Below are positions 16,171-22,962 of a stretch of DNA of 39,900 nucleotides, piece after piece (position 1 is the first letter of the stretch; the number at the start of each line of letters is the position of its first letter). This DNA comes from a virus. The DNA is taken from positions 1 through 39,900 of IMG/VR virus record IMGVR_UViG_3300027759_000179; one strand, given 5' to 3'. The notes under the pieces were generated by a model. That model saw nothing but the letters and a program-made list of their open reading frames with translations, ran no database searches and was not told the origin of the DNA. The position numbers and the translations under genes are program-made.

Positions 16171-16171
16171 G

Positions 16172-16483
16172 TTACGGCTGCTGGGCCTTCTTCAACTGCT
16201 TGTGCTGCTTGATCGCAATCGCCAAGAAGCCAGCGACCAGCGCCTTGACCACTTCGCCGTCCCACATGGCAAGGTCGGTGGGGATGTCTGCGCCGATAAA
16301 CGCCGTCAGCGTGGTGCCGAGTGCGGCAATGGCGATAGCCAGTCCCTGCTTGACGTAGGTGGGCGAGGTATCCACAAAGCCCACCATGCGCTTGATCCCG
16401 TCCAGCGCAAAGGGCGTGATGAATCCAACGATGACAGGCGACAGAATTTTGAGCGCGAGCGTCAGCGCAGCGTCAGCAAACAT
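16172..16483 (-). CDS. Small membrane protein, possible holin
   Basis: 103 residues with three hydrophobic segments: about 7-27 (LALKILSPVIVGFITPFAL), 46-66 (GLAIAIAALGTTLTAFIGAD) and 79-93 (VKALVAGFLAIAI), then a short basic tail (KQHKQLKKAQQP). The size and three-helix topology fit a class I holin, but it sits among packaging genes, far from the endolysin, so a different membrane role is possible. Start: GGAGGAGG four bases before ATG, overlapping the upstream stop as TGATG. A second candidate holin is encoded at 33800-34069. Confidence 0.75.
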   Translation of the reverse strand: MFADAALTLALKILSPVIVGFITPFALDGIKRMVGFVDTSPTYVKQGLAIAIAALGTTLTAFIGADIPTDLAMWDGEVVKALVAGFLAIAIKQHKQLKKAQQP

Positions 16484-16839
16484 CAGTCCTCCTCCTCTTC
16501 GTCGTCGTCTTCCATGTCTTCGGCCTGTTCGCTATGTGCGCCCATGCGGGATTCCAGCGCATCAATGCGTTCCATCAGCGCGTCGATCTTGGCGTTCAAG
16601 CTCTTTGGGCTTGTCTCTTCCATCGGCTCGTCGTCCTGTCCTTCCTCGTCGGTGGGATAGCCTCGGTCATCGCGCTTTGCCATTGCCCCACGCATCGGCT
16701 TGCCCATGCCGATCACGACGGTCATGCCCGATTCCTTCATCGGGCTGCTGTCGGACAAGCCCTTCCGCTTGAGCATGGGCTTACGGCCCAGCTTCTTGCC
16801 AAGTTTTGCCAGTACGGCGTCCATGCCTGTCTTCTCCAT
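16483..16839 (-). CDS. Hypothetical protein with basic N-terminus and acidic coiled-coil C-terminus
   Basis: 118 residues. The first 55 are basic and Met/Lys-rich (LGKKLGRKPMLKRKG); residues about 78-98 form a helix with heptad features (LNAKIDALMERIDALESRM); the end is a run of Asp/Glu (EDMEDDDEEEED). It follows terL by three bases. Similar small basic-acidic proteins occur after terminase in other phages without assigned function. Not recognised as a named family. A second in-frame ATG five codons later is an alternative start. Confidence 0.7.
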   Translation of the reverse strand: MEKTGMDAVLAKLGKKLGRKPMLKRKGLSDSSPMKESGMTVVIGMGKPMRGAMAKRDDRGYPTDEEGQDDEPMEETSPKSLNAKIDALMERIDALESRMGAHSEQAEDMEDDDEEEED

Positions 16840-16842
16840 GTC

Positions 16843-18186
16843 TTACCAGCCCGATCCGGGCAGTTGCGATTGGAAGTCCCCTGACGGCTGGAATGACCGA
16901 GCCGATCCATTCTCTGGGGAAACATAGGGGTCGTCGCTGATTTGCCGCAAGCCTACGGGAGCCTCTGGCACCGCCCCCTGCACCCGATCCCAGCCATGCA
17001 GCGCCAACGCCACCGCCATCACGCCGTCGTCGTGGAACCCACTGGGGGCTTCGTAGCGGACTCCGGTGGCCGTATACGTAAACTCAAACGCCTCCATCTC
17101 GCTGGTCAGCCAGCGGGCGTCCTCGGCGTCAGGCAGGGTCAGTTCCTTGCCTTGGAACGCCGCCACCAGCCGCTGCATCAGCCGCAACTTGGACGACTGG
17201 GTGAACACATGAGGCGTGACATTTACGCCCATGGTCTGGAGATCCGCGACGATGGCGTCACCCACCCCCGTCGCGTCGGCCACGATGGGCGTGTCTTCAA
17301 CCTTGGCCTTTATCTTGGCCTTGGTGACGGCCCACGGGGCCTGCCAGCGGTCTAGGTAGGCTACACGGCGGTAGGCATCGAACCCCACCAGCACCGTGAA
17401 GTCCATGCTGCGGGCCAAGTCCACGCCGTAGACCACCACGGGCTGGTCGGACATGGCCCCAAGGCTGGCCCGGATGGCCTCTAAGCCAAAGGGGTTTGCG
17501 CCATCGTCGGTCGGGATGCCTTCAAATTCTTGCGCAAAGACTTCGGGGGGCAACTCTCGACGGGCGGCTTCGACCTCATCGGCGGGGATATACGGGTTTT
17601 CCAGCGTCGAGGCCCGAAAAGACGCCCAGTCCGGGTCTTCCCCTAGTCCACGGTTGAATAACACGACAAATCCGTGTCTGCGGCCCTTGGGAGTGCCTAA
17701 TATCAGCGCCCGACCCCGTAAATCCACCAGTGTGGGACGGATGGCCGCTTGCCAGACCTCTAGCAAATCACGGGCAATACCGGCCTCGTCGATCACCACC
17801 AGCGCATATTTGCGCCCTCGGGCGGCGTCTGGGGTGTCAAGCGTCCAGACTTCGATAATCCCACCCGTCACCAACTCCAGCCGCTTGTCCTGCTCGTTCA
17901 TACGGGCCGTAATCGGGGCCAATCTCTCCACCAACTCCCGCCATGCCTCCAGCGCCAGCTTGTAGGTGGGCGCAAACCAGCCCACTGGCTGTCCCGCAAT
18001 CGCCACATCGCTGGCCTCACGGATGCCACAGGCTGACTTCCCCCAGCGCCGACCACACATGACCACCCTGAACCGTGCAGGGTGAACGGCGATCTTCGCC
18101 TGACCGGGATGCCGCTTGTGGAGACGGACCTCCACCTCCGTAGCGGATGAAGCGCCAGATTTGTGCTTACCACGGACAGAAGCCAC
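16843..18186 (-). CDS. terL: Terminase large subunit (DNA packaging ATPase-nuclease)
   Basis: 447 residues. ATPase domain: Walker A-like CGRRWGKS (44-51) with K50, and Walker B ALVVIDE with D133/E134. Nuclease domain: VVYGVDLARSMDFTVLVGFD with D256, then VADATGVGD (D304) and FHDDGVMAVA (D386/D387), the RNase H-fold acidic set. It translocates DNA into the procapsid through the portal and cuts concatemers. The start is GTG at 18184-18186 with GAGGG about six bases upstream; this start lies inside the first unit of an 8-bp repeat array. Length is normal for the family. Confidence 0.93.
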   Translation of the reverse strand: MASVRGKHKSGASSATEVEVRLHKRHPGQAKIAVHPARFRVVMCGRRWGKSACGIREASDVAIAGQPVGWFAPTYKLALEAWRELVERLAPITARMNEQDKRLELVTGGIIEVWTLDTPDAARGRKYALVVIDEAGIARDLLEVWQAAIRPTLVDLRGRALILGTPKGRRHGFVVLFNRGLGEDPDWASFRASTLENPYIPADEVEAARRELPPEVFAQEFEGIPTDDGANPFGLEAIRASLGAMSDQPVVVYGVDLARSMDFTVLVGFDAYRRVAYLDRWQAPWAVTKAKIKAKVEDTPIVADATGVGDAIVADLQTMGVNVTPHVFTQSSKLRLMQRLVAAFQGKELTLPDAEDARWLTSEMEAFEFTYTATGVRYEAPSGFHDDGVMAVALALHGWDRVQGAVPEAPVGLRQISDDPYVSPENGSARSFQPSGDFQSQLPGSGW

Positions 18187-18348
18187 TCGTTCCCTCGTTA
18201 ACTCGTTTACTCGTTTACGCAGCTACTCGTTCACTCGTTGACGAGTTTACTCGTTCACGTTTACTCGTTCACGTTTACTCGTTCACGTTTACTCGTTCAC
18301 TAAAAAGATACCGTTAGGGTGACTGTAGAGTCACCCCTGACTCCAGAG
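18187..18348. repeat. 8-bp and 14-bp periodic repeat array between terS and terL (candidate packaging site)
   Basis: From 18185 to 18248 the DNA is a strictly 8-bp-phased series of ACTCGTTN-like units (18185, 18193, 18201, 18209, degenerate 18217, 18225, 18233, 18241). It then changes to 3.7 perfect 14-bp copies of ACTCGTTCACGTTT at 18249-18300. A hairpin GGGTGACT/AGTCACCC follows at 18317-18336, then a TGACTC dyad. No ORF of substance is seen. Placement between the terminase genes suggests binding by the small terminase (pac), but this is inference. Confidence 0.85.
18317..18336. repeat. Perfect hairpin GGGTGACT-GTAG-AGTCACCC
   Basis: 8-bp perfect inverted repeat with a 4-base loop, just beyond the terS stop codon. 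Read leftward, T-rich sequence (CTTTTT) follows about 10 bases after the stem, so weak termination between terS and terL is possible. The same TGACTC-type half-sites occur in the replication-initiator gene, favouring a protein-binding site. Confidence 0.6.
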
Positions 18349-18358
18349 TCACCCCCCT
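18338..18358. repeat. 21-bp TGACTCC-AG-AGTCAC dyad, near-copy of the site at 30193-30213
   Basis: Twenty of 21 bases match the sequence at 30193-30213 in the same orientation; only the eighth base differs (A here, T there). It overlaps the terS stop codon. The shared site links the terS-terL gap with the presumed origin in the initiator gene. Confidence 0.8.
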
Positions 18359-18909
18359 GAAGGCAGGGCTGGTAGCGCAAAGAATTGGATGTCCTGCACC
18401 ACCCCACTGACCAGCGCATCCTTCCCCGCTCCACTCAGCGCATGATGGTTCCTGACGGGCGCATCATCCTCGACAATCTTCACCGACAGGGTTTGCGCCC
18501 CTTGATGTTCCACCGTCTGCTTCTCCCCATACTCCACGGGGTTGGCCTTCGCTGCGGCCCATTTCAGCGTCTCAATCAGCACCCGATCCATCGCTGTGGT
18601 ACTACTCGTACTCTCCCGCGCTACCAAGATTGCTTCCTCGGCAAACGCCTGCCCCAGCATCGTCTTCGTCTTCTGATAGCGCTGAAACCACCCCTCCTCT
18701 GCCACAATCCAGCGCCTGACGAGCCCTGCACTCAGCGGCTCACCCAGCGCCGACGATACCGCCTTGACCGTCTCCGACAGCGTATGACCCTCTGCCATGC
18801 CCTCCAGCACCCGCTCCACCACCGCCACCTTCTCGTCCTCGCTCCACTCCCCTCTTTTACTCCGCTTCTCCACCGCTTGCACATCCATCCCACGAATCTT
18901 GCCCCCCAT
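18349..18909 (-). CDS. terS: Terminase small subunit, probable
   Basis: 186 residues from ATG at 18907-18909, chosen because GGGAG lies six bases upstream; a longer reading to 18978 has no ribosome site. The N-terminal part (WSEDEKVAVVERVLEGMAEG, then TLSETVKAVSSALGEPLSAG) is a helix-turn-helix of the kind used by small terminases to bind pac/cos DNA; the middle VRRWIVAEEGWFQRYQKTKT continues this. Residues about 85-120 (ARESTSSTTAMDRVLIETLK, WAAAKANPVEYGEKQTVEH) match the oligomerisation segment of many phage terminase small subunits. It lies directly upstream of terL and the repeat array. Confidence 0.85.
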   Translation of the reverse strand: MGGKIRGMDVQAVEKRSKRGEWSEDEKVAVVERVLEGMAEGHTLSETVKAVSSALGEPLSAGLVRRWIVAEEGWFQRYQKTKTMLGQAFAEEAILVARESTSSTTAMDRVLIETLKWAAAKANPVEYGEKQTVEHQGAQTLSVKIVEDDAPVRNHHALSGAGKDALVSGVVQDIQFFALPALPSGG

Positions 18910-18918
18910 GTGTTCTCC

Positions 18919-18963
18919 CGTTGCTGGTGTTGACACAGCAACGTAGCCTTTTTGTTTTTTTTG
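18919..18963. promoter_or_regulatory. Leader hairpin next to the terS ribosome site; T-tract on the + strand
   Basis: Perfect 8-bp inverted repeat CGTTGCTG/CAGCAACG with a 9-base loop (18919-18943). On the - strand its end abuts the terS Shine-Dalgarno sequence GGGAG, so it could control terS translation. On the + strand it is followed within five bases by a tract of 13 T in 14 (18949-18962), the form of an intrinsic terminator facing right. Either role is inferred. Confidence 0.6.
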
Positions 18964-18990
18964 CGCTAGTCCCCGCACTCGTTCACGCCT

Positions 18991-19005
18991 GTGTCAAAAC
19001 GACAC
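18991..19005. promoter_or_regulatory. Operator-like dyad GTGTC-AAAAC-GACAC
   Basis: 15-bp inverted repeat with 5-bp arms and 5-bp spacer, about 80 bases upstream of terS. An identical-arm site (GTGTC-ATAGT-GACAC) occurs at 19298-19312. Two such sites in one control region suggest one regulator. Confidence 0.5.
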
Positions 19006-19297
19006 ACTCGCACCCTCTGGCTCCCGTTGACTTGTACCGTGCAACGGCTGACCGTGTGGTGGTGGTGCCACGTTCGCCACTGCCGCAGCAGGGGTATGGG
19101 GGGGGTGCCAGCCTGCCAGCGCTGCCAACGTTCGCGCAAGCCGTTGCAGCGTCAGCACTTAGCCACTTGCCAGCGCTGCCAGCGCCAGCGCTCGAGCGCC
19201 CCCGCTGTCCCCCTGCTGCCCGTTGCCAGCGTTGCCAGCGCCGAAGGCGTGTGGCTGCTGCTGGCTGGCCCTGCCCCCTGCTGGCCAGCGCGGGGGT

Positions 19298-19312
19298 GTG
19301 TCATAGTGACAC
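19298..19312. promoter_or_regulatory. Operator-like dyad GTGTC-ATAGT-GACAC
   Basis: Same arms and spacer length as the dyad at 18991-19005, 307 bases away; here the match extends to GTGTCA/TGACAC around TAG. Followed by GCTATAGATC, which resembles a -10 element but lacks a convincing -35. Confidence 0.5.
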
Positions 19313-19517
19313 GCTATAGATCACGCGCGGGGACGGGGGACACTGACACTTAGGAAAGCTGACGGGGGGACGGTGACTGGGGGACGGTGACGGGGGCAGT
19401 CGATGACGGGGCAGCAGATCCCAGCAGCAGGGACTGGGGCAGCGTTGCCAGATCCCAGCGCCCCCAGCGTTGCCAGTCCAGCAGATCCCAGCGCCCCCCG
19501 TTCTAGTGGCTGGAATA

Positions 19518-19596
19518 CCTTAGCGCTAAGGGGTGTCAGTCCAGCCAGTCCAGCCCTTCAGCGCTAAGTATCTCAGCGCTACGGTATTTCAGCGCT
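19518..19596. repeat. Cluster of four AGCGCT sites including a 14-bp palindrome
   Basis: CCTTAGCGCTAAGG (19518-19531) is a perfect palindrome. Three TCAGCGCT copies follow at 19558, 19573 and 19589, spaced 15 and 16 bases; the first continues as TAAG and so keeps most of the palindrome. Spacing near 1.5 helical turns suggests a multi-site operator or iterons. No gene overlaps. Confidence 0.65.
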
Positions 19597-19664
19597 CTCT
19601 TCCGTTGCCCAGTACATAAACGCCAGTTCATACACTGCCCCAGTTAGGGGGCAAACTCAAGAGC

Positions 19665-19755
19665 ATATTTGTGATCTGGCTAAATTCCCCGAATGGTTCC
19701 CGAATCTGAGGCAATGTCACAAATATTTGTGATATTTTGCCATCATATTTGTGAT
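19665..19755. repeat. Three ATATTTGTGAT repeats with a perfect 16-bp palindrome
   Basis: Copies at 19665-19675, 19723-19733 and 19745-19755, the last two exactly 22 bases (two helical turns) apart. The central copy lies in the perfect palindrome TCACAAATATTTGTGA (19717-19732). The block is AT-rich within a GC-rich genome. It looks like a cooperative operator or an unwinding region. Confidence 0.7.
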
Positions 19756-20008
19756 ATTTCGCCCTTTTTCCAAAAAGTGAAATTCCCCCCAGATCGACGA
19801 AAACTGCGCAAGAGGGGGATAGTGCCATAATGGGGTGTCAATGGCTTAGAAACGATTTCGGTTTCGGTATTTATTCGCGCCATTTCTGCCCCCATTTCGA
19901 GCGCTTCCGTTGACTGATTTGAGCGAATCCGAACGCCAGAAAGCGCCCCTATATAATGAATGTACGGGGCTGGGCTGCTGTCCCCCGTATTTTGCCCCTG
20001 CCCTACCG

Positions 20009-20037
20009 TTGACATTGGCAACGCTAGCCGATACCTT
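20009..20037 (+). promoter_or_regulatory. Weak sigma70-like promoter upstream of the AAA+ operon
   Basis: TTGACA at 20009-20014, 17-base spacer, TACCTT at 20032-20037 (3 of 6 to consensus). It is correctly placed about 55 bases before the leader ORF. A perfect TATAAT at 19952-19957 without a -35 is an alternative that would need an activator. Confidence 0.35.
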
Positions 20038-20090
20038 GACAGTGCAGGACAATCCCCCGCCAGTTTTACCCCCTTTCTGGAGTGTCTACC

Positions 20091-20195
20091 ATGTTACCGA
20101 AGTTCTGGGACAGTGAAGAACTGCCCCCCGTTTCCCCCGCAGACGTTCTTCGGGATCTTGGAAAGGGCGCCCCGGCAGCCAACGGGGGCAAATAA
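20091..20195 (+). CDS. Small leader ORF (34 aa) preceding the AAA+ gene
   Basis: MLPKFWDSEELPPVSPADVL onward to NGGK. ATG has GGAG eight bases upstream, the best ribosome site in the local sequence, while the AAA+ gene three bases downstream of its stop has only a weak one. It is acidic and Pro-rich with no known domain. The arrangement suggests translational coupling or a leader peptide controlling the ATPase gene; a genuine small protein is equally possible. Confidence 0.6.
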   Translation: MLPKFWDSEELPPVSPADVLRDLGKGAPAANGGK

Positions 20196-20198
20196 ATA

Positions 20199-21557
20199 AT
20201 GTCTACCCCGTTGGCCCGTACCCCCCTGACCGGAACACATGGGATTGTTTCCGGGCGTCGTTTGAAGCTGGGAAGTGACTACATCGTCAGCCTCCTGACT
20301 GGCGTTTACACTGACGCCAGCGCTACCCGCCAGAAACTGACTGACAACGGGTACAAAGGGGACACGTCTCGCCTGACTGTTGTCACGGGGGACGTTGTTG
20401 TCCCTTCCGATAGCTGGGGAATCGTCGTCAAATGTGATCATTACTACGGCACCCTTGAAATCATTTTCGTATTTCAGCAGGGGAAACATCCCGTAGCCGT
20501 TCACATGGCAGCGTTGCCAGCCGAAAAGATTATCACCAGCCGTGGCGCCCCCCCAATGGTAGGCGAGTCCTACCCTGCCCCCAGTGCTACCCCTGCCCCC
20601 GTCCAGTCCACTACCCCAGCCCCCGCCACTATGTCCCCCGTTGCCCCCGTTGCGTCCGGTTTTGACGCCCTGATTGCTGGCGTTGTGTCCCAGCTTGTCG
20701 AAACTCGCATTTCCGAACTGGAAGCCAAAGTAGCCGCCAGCGCTGCCCCTGCTGGCCCGTCAGTCGTTCATGTCCAGATTAATCAGGCTGAGCCCCGTCC
20801 CCTTTCTGCTGCTCGCTCTCACGCCATGCTGGGCAAGCTGCTGCCCCTGCTGGGGGCTGTCAGCCCTGCCACTGGCAAGCGTTTAAACTTGATGCTTGTC
20901 GGCCCTGCTGGCACTGGAAAGACGACGTTGGCGTCTCAAGCTGCTGAAGCGTTTGGAGTGCCGTTTGGCACTGTCAACGGATCCGCTGGACTGACGGAAG
21001 GGCGTTTGCTGGGTACGATGACGCCCAATCTTTCAACAGGAGAACAAGTTTACGCCCCGTCTCAGCTTGTACGCTGCTACCGCGACGGGGGCGTCTACCT
21101 TATGGACGAAATCGACGCAATGGACGAAAACGTGATGCTGAGCGTGAATAACTTGGTTGACTCTATCAAGTGGCAGGGGCCAGACGGCCAGTGGATTGCC
21201 CGTCATGCAGATTTCTATCTGCTGAGCGCTGCCAATACGTTTGGGCTGGGGGCCAATCGCCTTTATTCTGGCCGCACCCAGCTGGACGCGTCGTCGGTAG
21301 ACCGCTGGTTCCAAGTTGAAGTCGGATATGATCAGGCGCTTGAGCGCTCTATCTGCGCCAATTCGGAAATCGTCCAGCGGATACATGCAGCCCGTGAAGT
21401 GCTGGCCAGCCGCCCCCAGATTCGTCGCTGGCTGACGATGCGGGGGCTGCTGACTGCTGACCTACTGGTGAGTCAGTGTGCCTATACGGTGCCCGAAGCC
21501 CTCAAGGCCATTACGCAAAGCTGGACGACAGAAGATCGTCAGGCGTGTGGACTGTGA
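20199..21557 (+). CDS. MoxR/CobS-type AAA+ ATPase
   Basis: 452 residues. Residues 1-110 form an unknown beta-rich N-domain, 115-155 a Pro/Ala/Thr linker, 158-182 a helix. The AAA+ core has Walker A VGPAGTGKT (234-242), Walker B GVYLMDEID with D303/E304, sensor 1 SAAN (N346), and the CobS/MoxR ending SGRTQLDASSVDRWFQVEV with the arginine finger in DRW (R369). This group remodels proteins or drives metal insertion and usually works with a von Willebrand-type partner; the next gene overlaps it by four bases and is the likely partner. Its job in the phage is unknown. GCTGGC words are unusually frequent in this operon. Confidence 0.9.
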   Translation: MSTPLARTPLTGTHGIVSGRRLKLGSDYIVSLLTGVYTDASATRQKLTDNGYKGDTSRLTVVTGDVVVPSDSWGIVVKCDHYYGTLEIIFVFQQGKHPVAVHMAALPAEKIITSRGAPPMVGESYPAPSATPAPVQSTTPAPATMSPVAPVASGFDALIAGVVSQLVETRISELEAKVAASAAPAGPSVVHVQINQAEPRPLSAARSHAMLGKLLPLLGAVSPATGKRLNLMLVGPAGTGKTTLASQAAEAFGVPFGTVNGSAGLTEGRLLGTMTPNLSTGEQVYAPSQLVRCYRDGGVYLMDEIDAMDENVMLSVNNLVDSIKWQGPDGQWIARHADFYLLSAANTFGLGANRLYSGRTQLDASSVDRWFQVEVGYDQALERSICANSEIVQRIHAAREVLASRPQIRRWLTMRGLLTADLLVSQCAYTVPEALKAITQSWTTEDRQACGL

Positions 21558-22447
21558 TCACTCAAGAGACCGGCAAAGGCGTGACGGTACTGCGAGTACC
21601 GTCCTTGTTGGACCTTCCTTCCCTGCTGACGGGGGAGCAAGTCCCCCCCGTCAACGCTGGCCGCCATGAAGAGCTACGGGGGCAATGGGCTGGGATTCAC
21701 ACGGGCTGGCAGTGGGGCGACGTGGCCAGCCTAGACGACGTGAAGGCACTGTTTGCGGCTGGCTGGGACGCTGGGGCTGAGAAAGCGCGGGGGGCGATTG
21801 CTGCCCTGCCATTGGCCGATCTGACGCCCGAAGCGCTGGTAATGAAACGTCGACGCGTCTATCGTGACGCTGGGGATACCGTCCGTATTGAATTGGCACT
21901 GGCTGGGGACTGGGATAGAGCGTTCGAATCACGCGCAAAGCGCTTGAGCGCTGCCCCGTCAGCCCTTTCGATTGCCTGCGCGTTTGGGGCCTGCGGGGGC
22001 ACCAGTCATGACGATTTCTTTTGGACGGGCGTTCAAATGGCTTGCCTTACTGATCTGTTGGAAGGGCAGGGCTGGCGGGTCGAACTTCGGGCAGTCAAGG
22101 CGAACGACATGGGCAGCGCTGGCACCCATCTTCAAGACATTACCGTAAAGCTGGCTGACCAGCCCATGCGAGACGACGCGGTTATGGCCCTCTTCGGTCA
22201 CGCTGGCGTTTACCGCGTCTACGGCTGGGCTGGCAACTATCACACCACCATCAAGGTCCCCTACGGTATGGGGACGGTACTGACTGGCAAGGAATTGACG
22301 GCAGCCGTTGGTAAAGCTGCTGACGCTGGCATGGTCCACCCCGCGTCTTTGATTGTACCGCAAGCGTATAGCCGTGACGCTGCCATCGTAAATCTACGGG
22401 CAGCGCTTGCCAGTGTACGGGCACTGGCAACGGGGGCAGCAGCGTAG
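21554..22447 (+). CDS. Partner protein of the MoxR-like ATPase (DUF7192-like, unknown function)
   Basis: 297 residues from GTG at 21554, which overlaps the ATPase stop as GTGA; a GTG three codons earlier is possible. The N-terminal half has a repeated Trp/Gly pattern (HTGWQWGDVASLDDVKALFA). The C-terminal half begins VYRDAGDTVRIELALAGDWD and continues LSIACAFGACGGTSHDDFFW and MACLTDLLEGQGWRVELRAV, resembling a phage family I recall as DUF7192, probably a divergent VWA-like fold. No canonical DxSxS metal motif is visible. Coupling and order suggest it forms a complex with the ATPase; the substrate is unknown. Confidence 0.75.
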   Translation: MITQETGKGVTVLRVPSLLDLPSLLTGEQVPPVNAGRHEELRGQWAGIHTGWQWGDVASLDDVKALFAAGWDAGAEKARGAIAALPLADLTPEALVMKRRRVYRDAGDTVRIELALAGDWDRAFESRAKRLSAAPSALSIACAFGACGGTSHDDFFWTGVQMACLTDLLEGQGWRVELRAVKANDMGSAGTHLQDITVKLADQPMRDDAVMALFGHAGVYRVYGWAGNYHTTIKVPYGMGTVLTGKELTAAVGKAADAGMVHPASLIVPQAYSRDAAIVNLRAALASVRALATGAAA

Positions 22448-22460
22448 GGGCTGGGCAGGG

Positions 22461-22878
22461 CTGGCAAGTACTGCCAGCGTAGCAAACGCCAGAAAGGGGG
22501 CCAGCCTAGCAAGCTGCCCCCTTTCGAGCGTTTACGGGGCTGCTGGGGGCCAGCGCTGGCAAGCTGGCAAGCTGCCCCAGCCCCAGCACTGGCCACTGGC
22601 AACGGGCCAGCGCTGGCAATGGCTGACGCTGGCAAGCTGGGGACACTGGCAAGCGCCCAGCAGGGCCAGCGCTGGCAACGCTGCCCGGTGCCCGGTGCCA
22701 GCCCCTACGCTGGCAAGCTGGGGAACTGGCAGCGCTGGCAACGGCTGGCAGGGTAGGGGCAGGGCTGGCAAGCGCTGGGGCTGGCAAACGGCTAAAACGT
22801 TGCCAGTCAACGGCTTGCGCTGGCAAACGGTAGCGCTGGCAAACGGTAGCGCTGGCAAACGCTGGTCAACGCTGGCAA
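22461..22878. repeat. CTGGCAA array (16 copies)
   Basis: Exact CTGGCAA begins at 22461, 22556, 22564, 22596, 22613, 22629, 22646, 22672, 22710, 22735, 22765, 22781, 22820, 22836, 22852 and 22872, all on the + strand; two CTGGCAG variants and one reverse copy (22800) lie among them. Copies at 22820, 22836 and 22852 are part of a perfect 16-bp tandem repeat GCGCTGGCAAACGGTA. Chance expectation for a 7-mer in this length is far below one. The opposite orientation (TTGCCAG) is found five times left of the AAA+ operon. Confidence 0.9.
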
Positions 22879-22962
22879 GCGCTCAAAAAGCACGGGAACA
22901 CGGCTCCGGGGGACCACCCGGCCAGCCCACCCCATATATCCCGACATATCCGCCAGACCCCC

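Larger units (their letters stand above)
18910..20090. other. 1.18-kb non-coding control region between the divergent operons
   Basis: No ORF here has a convincing ribosome site or protein-like composition. From left to right it holds the terS leader hairpin, a GTGTC-N5-GACAC dyad (18991-19005), a GCCAGCG/TTGCCAG-rich stretch (19105-19245), a second GTGTC dyad (19298-19312), two copies of GGGGGACGGTGAC (19365 and 19379), more TTGCCAG words (19445, 19470), AGCGCT sites (19518-19596), ATATTTGTGAT repeats (19665-19755), a lone TATAAT (19952-19957) and a weak promoter before the rightward operon. Dense cis-acting DNA at the divergence point implies transcription control and possibly replication functions. 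Confidence 0.75.

Noticed and set aside
16483-16839. Head maturation protease
   Set aside because: No Ser/His/Asp protease pattern; the protein is too small and of basic-acidic coiled-coil type.
18185-18300. CRISPR or slippage artefact
   Set aside because: Units are contiguous without spacers, and the exact 8-bp phase with variation between units argues against a simple sequencing slip.
19628-20021. - strand ORFs in the control region
   Set aside because: No ribosome sites, unnatural composition, and they cross operator-like repeats and palindromes.
20009-20060. Second TTGACA at 20036-20041 as a promoter
   Set aside because: No acceptable -10 at 16-18 bases.
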